64,000 nucleotides of DNA, from NCBI RefSeq assembly GCF_032154225.1, contig NZ_JALDYF010000001.1, positions 372,001-436,000 on the forward strand, written 5' to 3'. The notes beneath the pieces are model-generated. The model was not told the origin of the DNA, did no database searches, and saw only the letters and a list, made by a program, of their open reading frames with translations. The DNA comes from Psychrobacillus sp032154225. GTDB taxonomy: Bacteria > Bacillota > Bacilli > Bacillales_A > Planococcaceae. Positions 29,967 through 39,695 of this stretch are shown here, one piece after another (within the stretch, counting starts at the first letter, position 1; the number at the start of each line of letters is the position of its first letter). The position numbers and the translations under genes were made by a program.

Positions 29967-30887
29967 TTAATTTAAATCCTGCACAATTCCGTTAATTTCT
30001 TTCAATATTATTTCCAATTGCTTAAAAGGATTATACCAATGGATATCCATTTTATTACGGAAATAAGTTAACTGACGTTTGGCATACCTTCTGGAGTTTT
30101 GTTTTAACGAATCAGTTGCATCTTCTAGCGTCGTTTGTCCGTCCAAGTAGGCGTAAATTTCTTTGTAGCCAATCGCTTGAATTGATTGAACATCTCGAAT
30201 TCCTTTTTCATGTAGCGCCCTTACTTCCGCAAGCAATCCACTGTCCATCATTATATCAACTCGTTTATTGATTCGTTCATAAAGGAGTTCACGGTCTATA
30301 TTAAGTCCAATAATATAATGCGGATATATTTCTTCATGCCCTTGGTTGTTTTCGATTTCACTTTTCACTTTCCCACTAAGCTCCACCCGTTCAATTGCAC
30401 GCATAACACGTTGAATATTATTCGGGTGAATATCAGCAGCAGCAACTGGATCGACACTCATTAATCTATCGTATAATTCTTGCGGCGACAGTTTTTCAAG
30501 TTCCAGTAGTAAGCTATTATCTTGTTTTGGCTCTTCCGTGAACCTGAAATCGAAAAGAACGGATTGTATATAAAGTCCAGTACCACCAACGATAATCGGC
30601 AGTCGCCCGCGGGCAGCAATTTCCTCTATTTTTCCTCGAACTAGCTTTTGATACTCCGCTACCGAAAAACTTTCGGTCGGTTTTTTAAAGTCCAATAAAT
30701 GATGAGGAACGCCGTCCATTTCTTCTTCGGTAATTTTAGCCGTCCCAATTGATAGCTCCTTGTAAACTTGCATCGAATCACCGTTAATGATTTCTCCGTT
30801 AAACGTCTTGGCGAGCTCTATGCTAAGTGCCGTTTTCCCAACTGCGGTCGGTCCCACAATTGCGATAACGAAAGGATTTTCATTCAT
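29967..30887 (-). CDS. miaA: tRNA dimethylallyltransferase MiaA
   Basis: 306 residues with P-loop 'GPTAVGKTALS' at residues 12-22, followed by 'IINGDSMQVYKELSIGTAK' near 34 and 'VVGGTGLYIQSVLFDF' near 100. The C-terminal helix unit 'NSRRYAKRQLTYFRNKMDIHWYNP' is also typical of MiaA. It adds dimethylallyl to A37 of tRNAs reading U-starting codons, the substrate for MiaB encoded at 58,133. Starts within the end of the hydrolase gene (8-bp overlap). Confidence 0.96.
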   Translation of the reverse strand: MNENPFVIAIVGPTAVGKTALSIELAKTFNGEIINGDSMQVYKELSIGTAKITEEEMDGVPHHLLDFKKPTESFSVAEYQKLVRGKIEEIAARGRLPIIVGGTGLYIQSVLFDFRFTEEPKQDNSLLLELEKLSPQELYDRLMSVDPVAAADIHPNNIQRVMRAIERVELSGKVKSEIENNQGHEEIYPHYIIGLNIDRELLYERINKRVDIMMDSGLLAEVRALHEKGIRDVQSIQAIGYKEIYAYLDGQTTLEDATDSLKQNSRRYAKRQLTYFRNKMDIHWYNPFKQLEIILKEINGIVQDLN

Positions 30888-31800
30888 TATGCATCAACCA
30901 TTTCGCTACAGTGTCGAATGTATCTAATTTATTTTTCTCCAATAAAATCTCATGCCTTGCGTTTTCTACTAATTGAACCGTTACATTTTTCATCCCTGCA
31001 TTCGTCAAACCTTTCGCTACTTTAAATATGTCTTTTCCATTGTTTCCTACTGGATCTTGTGCACCACTTATGATGAATACGGGCAAATCTTTTCTAATGC
31101 GATTAATTTCTCCCGTTTTGTGCACAGTTTTTATACCATACAACAAGTCCGCGTAAAATTGGTTCGAAGGAATAAATCCACACATCGGATCATCTGCGTA
31201 TTTTTTTACTTCTGCTTCATCTGAATTTAACCAGTCAAACGGCGTTTTTGCGTCTTTAAATTGTTTATTGAAACCACCAAAAGACAGCTGATTCATTAAT
31301 TTGCTTTCCGTTTTTGGCGTTTGCAATTTGCCTGATACTTTGCTAACTACTTCTCCTAAGCTTCCAAGTAAACCTTGACTATAGCCAGTTCCACAAATAA
31401 CTACTTTCGACAATGAATCGCTGTATTTTTGCATATATCTACGTGTTATGAAAGACCCCATACTATGTCCAAATAAAATAAGTGGAACATCCGTTATATC
31501 TTCCCGAACTTTTCCTAACACTTCTCGTACATCTTCTGTTACTCGCTCAAAGCCATTCGAATCAGCAAAATAGCCGAGCTGACCATTTTTAGCTGCTGTA
31601 TTTCCATGCCCTCTATGATCATGCCCACTAACGATAAACCCTCTACTTACTAGAAATAGTGCAAATTCATCATATCTTGCTATATGCTCCGCCATGCCAT
31701 GTACAATATGCACATGACCAATTGGGACTTGCTCAGGCATATACTTCACCACATGGATGAAATGACCATCCGACATTTCTGCTTCTAAAATAGATTTCAT
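30880..31800 (-). CDS. Alpha/beta hydrolase, lysophospholipase/monoacylglycerol lipase-like
   Basis: 306 residues. Serine nucleophile in 'GHSMGSFITRRY' near residue 109; oxyanion motif 'HGMAEHIARYDEFALFL' near 34, 'GHDHRGHG' near 60, and catalytic Asp and His in 'IISGAQDPVGNNGKDI' and 'ENARHEILLEKN' toward the C-terminus. It matches the serine aminopeptidase S33/lysophospholipase class. It overlaps glpD by 4 bp (ATGA) and miaA by 8 bp, so it is in one transcript with them. Substrate unknown; membrane-lipid glycerides are likely. Confidence 0.88.
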   Translation of the reverse strand: MKSILEAEMSDGHFIHVVKYMPEQVPIGHVHIVHGMAEHIARYDEFALFLVSRGFIVSGHDHRGHGNTAAKNGQLGYFADSNGFERVTEDVREVLGKVREDITDVPLILFGHSMGSFITRRYMQKYSDSLSKVVICGTGYSQGLLGSLGEVVSKVSGKLQTPKTESKLMNQLSFGGFNKQFKDAKTPFDWLNSDEAEVKKYADDPMCGFIPSNQFYADLLYGIKTVHKTGEINRIRKDLPVFIISGAQDPVGNNGKDIFKVAKGLTNAGMKNVTVQLVENARHEILLEKNKLDTFDTVAKWLMHNE

Positions 31801-33449
31801 GAAGCACCCCCTCCTTCTAAAGTAGATTCATGTAGCAAATTCGTTAATTGCTGTTCGAAATAAGCAGTTTCTTTCTCCGAGTAATTCAGTAACTGTTTCA
31901 TCGCCGTCAACACATCCATATACAATGCTTTATATTGCTCTATATGAAAATAAAGCATTCCCGTTCTACGCACTAAAAAGTCTACTGGAGCATATGCCAT
32001 TTCATAATGAATAGCGTAATATAACTCCGCAAGAACACTTAACGGCAAACTAGAAGTCGTTGTCGACTGTAAGATATGGGCATATTGATAAACAAGATCA
32101 ACATTTGAACCGTAAAACTTCGCCAGTCTTCTTCCTTCTTCTAACGTAAGTCCATAAGAACGAGCAAGTTGTGCTTTTTGCTCGGTAAATGCTTGGAAAT
32201 TTCGAGTGCCTCCAACATCCCCTCCAGATAAAGCTAAATGCTTCGTCACACAAGGTCCATATTGATGATCCCCTAGCTGTTTAGAAATTCTATCTACTAT
32301 AGACTCTGCCATTTTTCGGTATCCCGTCAACTTACCTCCAGCAATCGTAAACAAGCCTGATTTCGACTCCCAAATTTCATCTTTACGAGATACTTCCGAA
32401 GGTGCTTTTCCATCTTCGTAAATGAGCGGGCGTACTCCTGCCCATGTAGATTCTACATGTTGCTCTGAAACTTGTACGGTTGGGAACATATAATGGATTG
32501 CCTGTAAAAGGTATGCAACATCTTCTTTTGTCGCAAGCGGGTTTTGTAAATCCCCTTCAAAAAATGTATCGGTTGTACCAACATATGCTTTTCCTTCTCT
32601 TGGTATCGCAAAAATCATCCGTTTATCAGGTGTGTCAAAATAGATAGCTTGTTGAAGCGGGAAATGCTTTTGATCGATTACAACATGGACACCTTTTGTC
32701 AGTTTTAGCTTTTTATTGTTATCGATTGCATCTAATGCTCTAACCGAGTCTACCCAAGGACCAGTTGCGTTCACAATTTTTTTCGCATGAATTGTTATTC
32801 TTTTTTTCTTCGCTTGATCTATTACTTCTGCTCCAATGACATCATTTTGATCGTTATAAACAAATGATTTCACTTTTGCATAGTTTAAACAGACTGCTCC
32901 TTTTTCAATCGCTTTTTTCATTACTTCGATTGTTAATCTTGCATCGTCTGTTCGATATTCGACATAATATCCTCCACCTAGAAGACCCTCACTTTTTACT
33001 AATGGTTCTTTTTGGAGCGTTTCTTCTGCAGAAAGCATCAATCTTTTTTCATCTTTTTTCACACCAGCTAAATAATCATATACTTTTAAACCAACCGAAG
33101 TAGAAAGTGGACCAAATGTGCCTTTTTTATGAAATGGTAGCAGCATCCATTCTGGTTCAGTCACATGAACTGCATTGTCATATACAATTTCTCGTTCTTT
33201 TCCAACTTCCGAAACCATTTTCACTTCTAATTGTTTTAAATAACGAAGACCACCATGAACGAGCTTCGTGGACCTACTCGATGTACCTGCCGCAAAATCT
33301 TGCATTTCTACAAGTGCAACGGACATACCTCTCGTTACGGCATCCAGTGCAATACCAGCACCTGTAATACCTCCACCAACTACTAATACATCAAATTCAT
33401 AAAAATTTAGCGTGTTCAATATTTGTTCGCGTTCCACAGAAGATTTCAT
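31797..33449 (-). CDS. glpD: Aerobic glycerol-3-phosphate dehydrogenase
   Basis: 550 residues from the ATG at 33449, behind AAGGGGTG. FAD-binding 'VGGGITGAGIALDA' near residue 24, followed by 'VEMQDFAAGTSSRSTKLVHGGLRYL'. A later 'PLIYEDGKAPSEVSRKDEIW' and 'GGKLTGYRKMAE' are GlpD-specific, and a C-terminal helical domain completes the usual 550-560 residues. It oxidises sn-glycerol-3-phosphate to DHAP at the membrane. Only about 18 bp separates it from mutL, leaving no room for the GlpP antiterminator leader found in B. subtilis. Confidence 0.95.
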   Translation of the reverse strand: MKSSVEREQILNTLNFYEFDVLVVGGGITGAGIALDAVTRGMSVALVEMQDFAAGTSSRSTKLVHGGLRYLKQLEVKMVSEVGKEREIVYDNAVHVTEPEWMLLPFHKKGTFGPLSTSVGLKVYDYLAGVKKDEKRLMLSAEETLQKEPLVKSEGLLGGGYYVEYRTDDARLTIEVMKKAIEKGAVCLNYAKVKSFVYNDQNDVIGAEVIDQAKKKRITIHAKKIVNATGPWVDSVRALDAIDNNKKLKLTKGVHVVIDQKHFPLQQAIYFDTPDKRMIFAIPREGKAYVGTTDTFFEGDLQNPLATKEDVAYLLQAIHYMFPTVQVSEQHVESTWAGVRPLIYEDGKAPSEVSRKDEIWESKSGLFTIAGGKLTGYRKMAESIVDRISKQLGDHQYGPCVTKHLALSGGDVGGTRNFQAFTEQKAQLARSYGLTLEEGRRLAKFYGSNVDLVYQYAHILQSTTTSSLPLSVLAELYYAIHYEMAYAPVDFLVRRTGMLYFHIEQYKALYMDVLTAMKQLLNYSEKETAYFEQQLTNLLHESTLEGGGAS

Positions 33450-33467
33450 CAATAGTATCCACCCCTT

Positions 33468-35249
33468 CTACATCACTCGTTTAAACATTTTTTCCACTTC
33501 ATATGTTGTAAAATGAACGATAACTGGTCTCCCATGAGGACAAGTTAACGGATGTTCTGCATTTTTTAAGCTTTCCAATAGTTGTTCCATATCTTTTAGC
33601 GTTAAATAATGGTTGGCTTTTATCGACAGCTTGCAACTCATCATAATAGCTGCTTCTTCTCTTAGCTTTTTGATATCCGGCTTGCGATTTACTAGCACTT
33701 GCTCAATCAAGCTTTCGATTATTTTCATCTCATGGCCTTTCGGAAACCATGTCGGATGTTCCCGAACGACAAAACTAGATCCCCCAAATTCCTCTAAGAA
33801 TATGCCCACTTCTTTTAATGCATCCAAAGACTCTTTTATCCGGTAAGATTCATCTAGTGAATAGTGAAAAGTTAGCGGTAGCAGTAAAGCTTGTCTTTCA
33901 CTCGCGTTTACTTCTCCTACTTTTTCTTTATAAAATTCATATTTGATACGTTCTTGAGCTGCATGCTGATCGATCAAATAAAACCCATCGTCACTTTGCG
34001 CAACGATATATGTTCCATGAATTTGTCCGACCACATGTAAATCTGGAAAAGGTGCTTTAGGCTCTACAGCTTCCTCTAGTAAAACTTCTTCTAAAGGCTC
34101 TATTTCATCAAAAACAACAGTTGGTCGTTCTACAATCGGCTGTTCTCCATACCGAAAAGTTGGTTCTTCTCGAGCTGGAACTGGTGCCGTTTGTTTGAAG
34201 AAATCAAATTGTATGCTCGGCTGTTTTTTCACTTCTGGCTTTTCTACAATTTTTGGAGGTTGCTGCACCCGGTGGATTACGGCACGCAGCGTTGTTCTTA
34301 CAAGCTCCATCAATTCTTTTTCTTTACTTAACCGGATTTGATGCTTTGCAGGATGCACATTCACATCTGTTAGCATTGGATCTGTTTCAATATTTAATAC
34401 GACAATTGGGAATCTGCCGATAGGTAAAAGCGTATGATACGCCTCTACAATTGCATTGTTTAACCCATAATGTTTGACCCACCGACCATTGACAAGAATT
34501 GTTATATAATTTTTCGAAGCTCTCGTAATCTCAGGCAAAGTTGCAAATCCCGAAATATGAAAATCAGAAGAGTCTTGTTCAAATGCAATCATATGCTTCA
34601 CATTGGATACACCATAAATAGCTGCAAGCACTTGCCTTAAGTCACCTCTACCACTCGTCTGTGTAATCGTTTGTTGGTTGTTCGTTAGCTTAAACGCGAT
34701 CGTTGGAAAACTAAGTGCCAAACGGTTAATCAAATCAATCGTGTGACCAAGCTCCGTTTGAATTGTTTTTAAATATTTCAGACGAGCTGGTGTGTTGAAA
34801 AATAATTGTTTCACGATAATGTCTGTGCCTCGTCGAATTGGTGCTGGTGTACAAGAAAGAACTCGTCCTCCTTCCAGCTCTACTTTCGTTCCTACATTTT
34901 CTCCATCAGAAGTCCATAAACTAATTTTAGAAACAGATGCAATACTCGCTAATGCTTCTCCTCGAAACCCTAGCGATCTAATTCGAAAAAGATCATGCTC
35001 TGTTGTAATTTTAGAAGTAGCATGTCGAGAAAAGGATTGTACTGCGTCAGCCTCGTCCATTCCTTTTCCATTATCGGTTACTTGTATCTTTATTAGTCCA
35101 GCTTCTTCTAACATAATTTCGATCGATGTACTTCCTGCATCAATTGCATTTTCTACAAGCTCTTTTACGACAGAAGCTGGTCGTTCAACTACTTCACCAG
35201 CCGCGATTTTATTGGAAAGGAGCTCGTCCATTACGATAATACTTCCCAT
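33468..35249 (-). CDS. mutL: DNA mismatch repair protein MutL
   Basis: 593 residues. The N-terminal GHKL ATPase is complete: 'VVKELVENAIDAG' (E and N), 'DNGKGM' and 'FRGEALASI'. A Pro/Glu-rich linker lies near 345-395. The C-terminal domain carries the endonuclease motif DQHAAQERIKYE and the late 'CPHGRPV' motif, so this is a nicking MutL of the Gram-positive kind. It follows mutS by 34 bp and is coupled with it to recruit repair to mismatches. Confidence 0.96.
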   Translation of the reverse strand: MGSIIVMDELLSNKIAAGEVVERPASVVKELVENAIDAGSTSIEIMLEEAGLIKIQVTDNGKGMDEADAVQSFSRHATSKITTEHDLFRIRSLGFRGEALASIASVSKISLWTSDGENVGTKVELEGGRVLSCTPAPIRRGTDIIVKQLFFNTPARLKYLKTIQTELGHTIDLINRLALSFPTIAFKLTNNQQTITQTSGRGDLRQVLAAIYGVSNVKHMIAFEQDSSDFHISGFATLPEITRASKNYITILVNGRWVKHYGLNNAIVEAYHTLLPIGRFPIVVLNIETDPMLTDVNVHPAKHQIRLSKEKELMELVRTTLRAVIHRVQQPPKIVEKPEVKKQPSIQFDFFKQTAPVPAREEPTFRYGEQPIVERPTVVFDEIEPLEEVLLEEAVEPKAPFPDLHVVGQIHGTYIVAQSDDGFYLIDQHAAQERIKYEFYKEKVGEVNASERQALLLPLTFHYSLDESYRIKESLDALKEVGIFLEEFGGSSFVVREHPTWFPKGHEMKIIESLIEQVLVNRKPDIKKLREEAAIMMSCKLSIKANHYLTLKDMEQLLESLKNAEHPLTCPHGRPVIVHFTTYEVEKMFKRVM

Positions 35250-35283
35250 GCTTAGCTCTCACCTACTTTCTAAAATTGCTCGT

Positions 35284-37842
35284 CTATTCTAATTCATTTT
35301 GTAATTCATATAATAATTGCAATGCTTCTAGTGGCGTAGTGCCAGATATATTTATTTTTTTAAGTTTTTTCATTATTTTTTCGTTTGGAATGTCCACTTT
35401 TTCTTTCGGTTGCTCTACCCGTTCCTCAAAGAAGGATAGCTGCTCCTCTTGAACGGAAGAAACAGTCGAATCATTTTTCTCTTTTTGCTCAAATGTAGTA
35501 AGGATTTCTGTTGCTCTTGCAATAATTTCTTCCGGAAGTTGTGCAAGTTGCGCTACATGGATACCATAACTTTTATCTGCTGGCCCTTCCTTTAACTTAT
35601 GAAGAAATACTACTTGGCCATCTTTTTCCGTCGCTGCAACATGCACATTTCGAAGTTTAGGTAATGTTTGCTGCAAATCTGTTAGTTCATGATAATGCGT
35701 GGAAAATAACGTATTTGCTCCAATACGATTGTGAATATATTCCATCATGGCTTGCGCTAAGCTCATGCCGTCATACGTAGAAGTACCTCGTCCAATTTCA
35801 TCGAATAACAACAAACTTTTCCCCGTTGCATTCATAATGGCATTTTGCGACTCCATCATTTCAATCATAAACGTACTTTGACCACCAGCTAAATCATCCG
35901 CCGCCCCAATTCGTGTGAAAATCTTATCTACAATTGGCAATTTTGCTGATTCAGCCGGAACATAACAGCCAATTTGTGCCATAATAATCGTAATTGCTAC
36001 TTGTCTCATAAATGTACTTTTACCGGACATATTAGGCCCAGTAATTAACAGCATGTTTTCTTCGTTTGTTAAACGGCAATCATTTGGCACATATAATTGA
36101 TTGTTCATCATTTTTTCTACAACTGGATGTCTACCTTCTTTAATTTCCATTGCATTTGATTCATGAAAAACGGGCTTTGTTAAACGATATTTTTCTGCGA
36201 CTTGCGCAAACGAAATATACACATCTAACTCACTAATTTGCTTCGCTAGCTGCTGTACTTGTGGAATATATCCTTTAATTTCTTCTCTTAACTGAGTGAA
36301 TAAGTCATATTCTAATAAAAGACTTTCATCTTCCGCTGATAAAATAAGCGATTCTTTTTCTTTTAGCTCATCTGTAATATAACGCTCTGCATTGGCAAGT
36401 GTTTGCTTACGCAAATATCTTGTTTCATCTGCTAAATGGATCGTCGATTTCGTTAATTCGATATAATAGCCAAATATTCGGTTATACCCTATTTTTAAAT
36501 TTTTTGCGCCAGTTATTTCTCTTTCTCTTTGCTCCAGCTCCGCAATCCATCTCTTTCCATTAATAGAAGCATCTCTTAGTTGATCTAACCGCTCATTATA
36601 CCCGTTGTTAATCACTCCACCATCTTTAACAGCAATAGGTGGATTTTCACTAATAGCAGTTTCTAATGTTCTCCAAATATCCTGGCAATCTTCTAACGCA
36701 TTTCCTAGTGCTATTAAAGTATCATTATTCGAATGAACTAACTGTTGTTTAATGAAAGGAATTTTAGACAGTGATTTTCTAAGTTGCGCAAGATCTCTTC
36801 CCCCTGCATTACCAAATCCAATTCTTCCTACTAAACGCTCCAAGTCGTATACTTCTTTAAATGCTTCTTTAATCTCTTCTCTCAACATAAAATCATCTAA
36901 GAAACTAGTGACAACCATTAAACGATTTTCAATTGCTTTTTTATCGGCTAGTGGCTGGTGAATCCACTGCTTAAGCTTACGGCCACCCATTGCAGTAATC
37001 GTTTCGTCCAACAACCACAATAAAGTTCCTTTTTGGTCGCCATTACGAATAGAAGAAATAAGCTCTAAATTTCGTTTAGAATGATAATCGATTGCTAAAA
37101 ACGAATCGCGCGTTTGAAAAGTAAACGCTTGAATATGCAATAAAGAGCGCTTCTGCGTTTTTTGAATGTATTGTAATAATCGTTTGACCGTTCTTTGTGC
37201 CTCTATTGGGTGATCCACAACATACTTCTCTGCATCCTGGTCACTTAATTCTTCCTGTTCAATCGATAAAGTGAAATCATATTGAGCAGATAAATCATTA
37301 ATCAGTACATATAATTGTTCACTAACGATTAATTCTTTTGCTTGAAGTGACAATAATTCTTGCACAATTTCTTTTTCATCGCCTTTAATAATTGTTGAAA
37401 ATCCGTCTCCCGTCGAAACGTCCAAATAAGAAAAAGACACTTCTTCCGGCGAGATTAAATCTGCAGAAGCGATAAAATGATTCGTTTTATTGTGCATGCC
37501 TTTTCCATCCATCATCGTTCCAGGTGTGATGAGGCGCACAACTTCTCTTTTCACAACGCCTTTTGCATGTTTTGGATCTTCTACTTGTTCACATACCGCC
37601 ACTTTATATCCTTTAGTAATAAGTGTTTCTATATAATTTCCTGCTGCGTGATGCGGAACACCACACATTGGAATGCCATCTTTTCTACTCGTTAATGTTA
37701 TTTCTAAAATAGCAGCAGCTTTAATCGCATCGTCAAAAAATAATTCATAAAAATCTCCCAGACGATAAAATAGAAATGCATCTATGTATTCTGCTTTAAT
37801 TTTTAAGTATTGTTGCATCATTGGTGTTTGTTGTGTTGTCAT
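35284..37842 (-). CDS. mutS: DNA mismatch repair protein MutS
   Basis: 852 residues. The N-terminal mismatch-binding part has 'FYRLGDFYELFFDDA' near residue 26, the Phe-x-Glu mismatch-reading motif. The core has 'GREIT'-like clamp helices, and the ATPase has Walker A 'ITGPNMSGKSTFMRQ' near 600 and 'DEIGRGTSTYDGMSLA' near 680. The C-terminal tail ends 'ALQLLYELQNELE', as in MutS1. It is the first gene of mutS-mutL-glpD. A repeat-containing gap separates it from cotE. Confidence 0.96.
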   Translation of the reverse strand: MTTQQTPMMQQYLKIKAEYIDAFLFYRLGDFYELFFDDAIKAAAILEITLTSRKDGIPMCGVPHHAAGNYIETLITKGYKVAVCEQVEDPKHAKGVVKREVVRLITPGTMMDGKGMHNKTNHFIASADLISPEEVSFSYLDVSTGDGFSTIIKGDEKEIVQELLSLQAKELIVSEQLYVLINDLSAQYDFTLSIEQEELSDQDAEKYVVDHPIEAQRTVKRLLQYIQKTQKRSLLHIQAFTFQTRDSFLAIDYHSKRNLELISSIRNGDQKGTLLWLLDETITAMGGRKLKQWIHQPLADKKAIENRLMVVTSFLDDFMLREEIKEAFKEVYDLERLVGRIGFGNAGGRDLAQLRKSLSKIPFIKQQLVHSNNDTLIALGNALEDCQDIWRTLETAISENPPIAVKDGGVINNGYNERLDQLRDASINGKRWIAELEQREREITGAKNLKIGYNRIFGYYIELTKSTIHLADETRYLRKQTLANAERYITDELKEKESLILSAEDESLLLEYDLFTQLREEIKGYIPQVQQLAKQISELDVYISFAQVAEKYRLTKPVFHESNAMEIKEGRHPVVEKMMNNQLYVPNDCRLTNEENMLLITGPNMSGKSTFMRQVAITIIMAQIGCYVPAESAKLPIVDKIFTRIGAADDLAGGQSTFMIEMMESQNAIMNATGKSLLLFDEIGRGTSTYDGMSLAQAMMEYIHNRIGANTLFSTHYHELTDLQQTLPKLRNVHVAATEKDGQVVFLHKLKEGPADKSYGIHVAQLAQLPEEIIARATEILTTFEQKEKNDSTVSSVQEEQLSFFEERVEQPKEKVDIPNEKIMKKLKKINISGTTPLEALQLLYELQNELE

Positions 37843-37934
37843 AAATAATCCTTCTCTCTACTAAGCCTCTTTCTTATTTTATTATAACAAAATAAATGCG
37901 TCAGTACCTTTATGATAGAATTATCTGCAAGAAA

Positions 37935-38032
37935 CTGTTGATTTCCGCTACAGCGTGCCCGGCTTCTATTTCCTCGTTTACTTGTGTTCCTGTGGTCTTT
38001 CAGCTCGTACAGCTGCCGCTCCAATCAACTAG
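37935..38032 (-). repeat. Degenerate dispersed repeat family A (copy 5) in the mutS-cotE gap
   Basis: The 390-bp gap before mutS (37,843-38,231) contains a minus-oriented, degraded copy with 'GTTGATTTCCGCT', then 'TCTTTCAGCTCGTACAGCTGCCGCT'-type blocks in the same order as the copy near 59,838 (shown here only as short pieces). The rest of the gap is AT-rich with no recognised gene, and an apparent 61-residue frame across it is probably noise. Confidence 0.5.
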
Positions 38033-38230
38033 TATGCATCAATAAATAACTGGCTGTATCCCTATTTGATACTTTTCCAACAAAAAATTATTTCACATTC
38101 TCAAATTGCATAAAATAATGAATTAAATACATTAACTAAAACTTAATATTTCGATAAAGCACGAATATGAAGCTATTTTTTACGTAGTAAACGCCTAATG
38201 ATTAGAAAAGGACATAATTTTGTGATTTTA

Positions 38231-38265
38231 TAAAAAAAAAGCCGGAAGTGTACGCCGGCTTTTTA
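38231..38265 (-). terminator. Rho-independent terminator of cotE
   Basis: AGCCGG and CCGGCT arms close a strong stem (GCCGGCGTACACTTCCGGC on the minus strand). Nine T residues follow (minus strand, 38240-38231). It partly overlaps the cotE stop region. Confidence 0.8.
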
Positions 38266-38814
38266 AAGGGATGATGAATCGTCTTTGTCATGAGAAGAGC
38301 TGGATGAGCTAGAGGAACTTGACGAACTAGAAGAGCTTTCTTCATTTAATGCCCATTCTTCTTCAAAATCTTGTTCATGTACTTGAATGCATACAGTTGT
38401 TTCTCCTACAACTTCTGCCAACAACTCTCTTTCAACAGTTACTTGGAATTTGGTTCCTCCTGCAATAATAATTGCTTCTGTACAATTTGGTTGTTGAATT
38501 ACGCGCACATGTACGTCTTCGCCTGTTGATTCACTATCTCGGAAATGTAATTTAATACGATCTTTGTAGTGGATTGTTTCTGTAAAAACAGATGTTTTGG
38601 AATGATCATGATGAGCGTACCAAACATTTATATCAAATTTACCTGTTACTTCGACATACTTCCCTTGTTTTTTCGATTGAAAAGTATGGTTGATTACCCA
38701 GCATCCTAAAATACTTGAAGGTGTGTTTGGCGGGCAAAGAACCTCACAAGATTCTGTCCGTTTTTTTCCTTTTGCAATAACCGCTTTCGTCACAATCTGG
38801 CGTAAATGTTTCAT
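38263..38814 (-). CDS. cotE: Outer spore coat morphogenetic protein CotE
   Basis: 183 residues from the ATG at 38814 behind AAGGAGG; a start at 38835 adds seven residues. It matches CotE: 'LRQIVTKAVIAKGKKRTESCEVLCPPNTPSSILGCWVINH', 'VTGKFDINVWYAHHDHSKTSVF', 'GTKFQVTVERELLAEVVGETTVCIQV'. The C-terminus carries about 15 consecutive Ser residues before HDKDDSSSL, an unusual extension next to an acidic stretch. CotE assembles the outer coat around the forespore. In B. subtilis it lies beside ricA and mutS; here about 18 kb of other genes separates it from ricA. Confidence 0.93.
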   Translation of the reverse strand: MKHLRQIVTKAVIAKGKKRTESCEVLCPPNTPSSILGCWVINHTFQSKKQGKYVEVTGKFDINVWYAHHDHSKTSVFTETIHYKDRIKLHFRDSESTGEDVHVRVIQQPNCTEAIIIAGGTKFQVTVERELLAEVVGETTVCIQVHEQDFEEEWALNEESSSSSSSSSSSSSSSHDKDDSSSL

Positions 38815-38954
38815 TTTTTTCCTCCTTGTGTTCAAGTCATAACATCATATGCGCTTTTCGCCCAATGGGTTCATCATTATTCGGATAATTCGTTGACCTT
38901 TCTATTTGGAGGGCATACAATTAGTGCATAAACAATGAATAGTGAGGTAATGGG

Positions 38955-39653
38955 ATGTCATTTTTTGAAATAATACCAGTTACAAATCAACAAGAAGCTG
39001 CTGCAATTGTCGAACAAAAATTACAAGATGAATTAAATGCCGGGACATTAAATGTGTTAGGTTTAGCTACTGGAAGTACGATGATTCCTATTTATAAACA
39101 ATTAGTCGAATCAGATTTAAACTTTTCACATGTTACTGCATTTAATTTAGATGAATATATAGGTTTACCATCTACAAATGAAAACAGCTATGCTTATTTT
39201 ATGCAGCAGCAGTTATTTTTGAGAAAACCATTTAAAGTAACAAATATTCCAAATGGCATGGCTGAAAATTTAGAAGCTGAATGCGAACGATACGAAAATC
39301 TTTTAAACGAGTATCCATTAGACATTCAATTTCTAGGCGTTGGCGAAAATGGGCATATTGCTTTCAATGAACCTGGCACGTCGTTTGACGCAGTTACACA
39401 TGTTGCTAACTTGACGGATTCTACACTTGGAGTAAATGCTCAGTATTTTGGTGATAACGAAGAAATGCCAACTACTGCTTATACGATGGGAATTGCTTCT
39501 ATAATGAAAGCAAAAAAAATCATTTTGCTCGCATTTGGAGAAAAGAAGCGTCTTGCACTTGAGGCTTTACTTGGGGACGAAATAACAGAAGAATGGCCAA
39601 TTACTGTTTTGAAAAATCACCCACACGTATCGGTTATTACGGATATTAACTAA
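38955..39653 (+). CDS. nagB: Glucosamine-6-phosphate deaminase
   Basis: 232 residues; GAGGTAATGGG precedes the ATG. It has the NagB signatures 'GLATGSTMIPIYKQL' near 36, 'FNLDEYIGL' (catalytic Asp) near 63, 'LGVGENGHIAFNEPG' near 128 and 'TTAYTMGIASIMKAKK' near 171. It converts glucosamine-6-phosphate to fructose-6-phosphate and ammonia. It is alone, without nagA, with its own terminator, and divergent from cotE. Confidence 0.94.
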   Translation: MSFFEIIPVTNQQEAAAIVEQKLQDELNAGTLNVLGLATGSTMIPIYKQLVESDLNFSHVTAFNLDEYIGLPSTNENSYAYFMQQQLFLRKPFKVTNIPNGMAENLEAECERYENLLNEYPLDIQFLGVGENGHIAFNEPGTSFDAVTHVANLTDSTLGVNAQYFGDNEEMPTTAYTMGIASIMKAKKIILLAFGEKKRLALEALLGDEITEEWPITVLKNHPHVSVITDIN

Positions 39654-39658
39654 TAGGA

Positions 39659-39695
39659 AAAGACTGTCTTCTTAATCGACAGTCCTTTCTTTTAT
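39659..39695 (+). terminator. Rho-independent terminator between nagB and the DUF4179 gene
   Basis: GACTGTC and GACAGTC pair with a 9-nt loop and are followed by a T-rich run. The stem may serve both convergent genes. Confidence 0.75.

Noticed and set aside
37839..38024. 61-residue frame between mutS and cotE
   Set aside because: It runs through a degenerate dispersed repeat, starts inside mutS and has no ribosome site or coding look.
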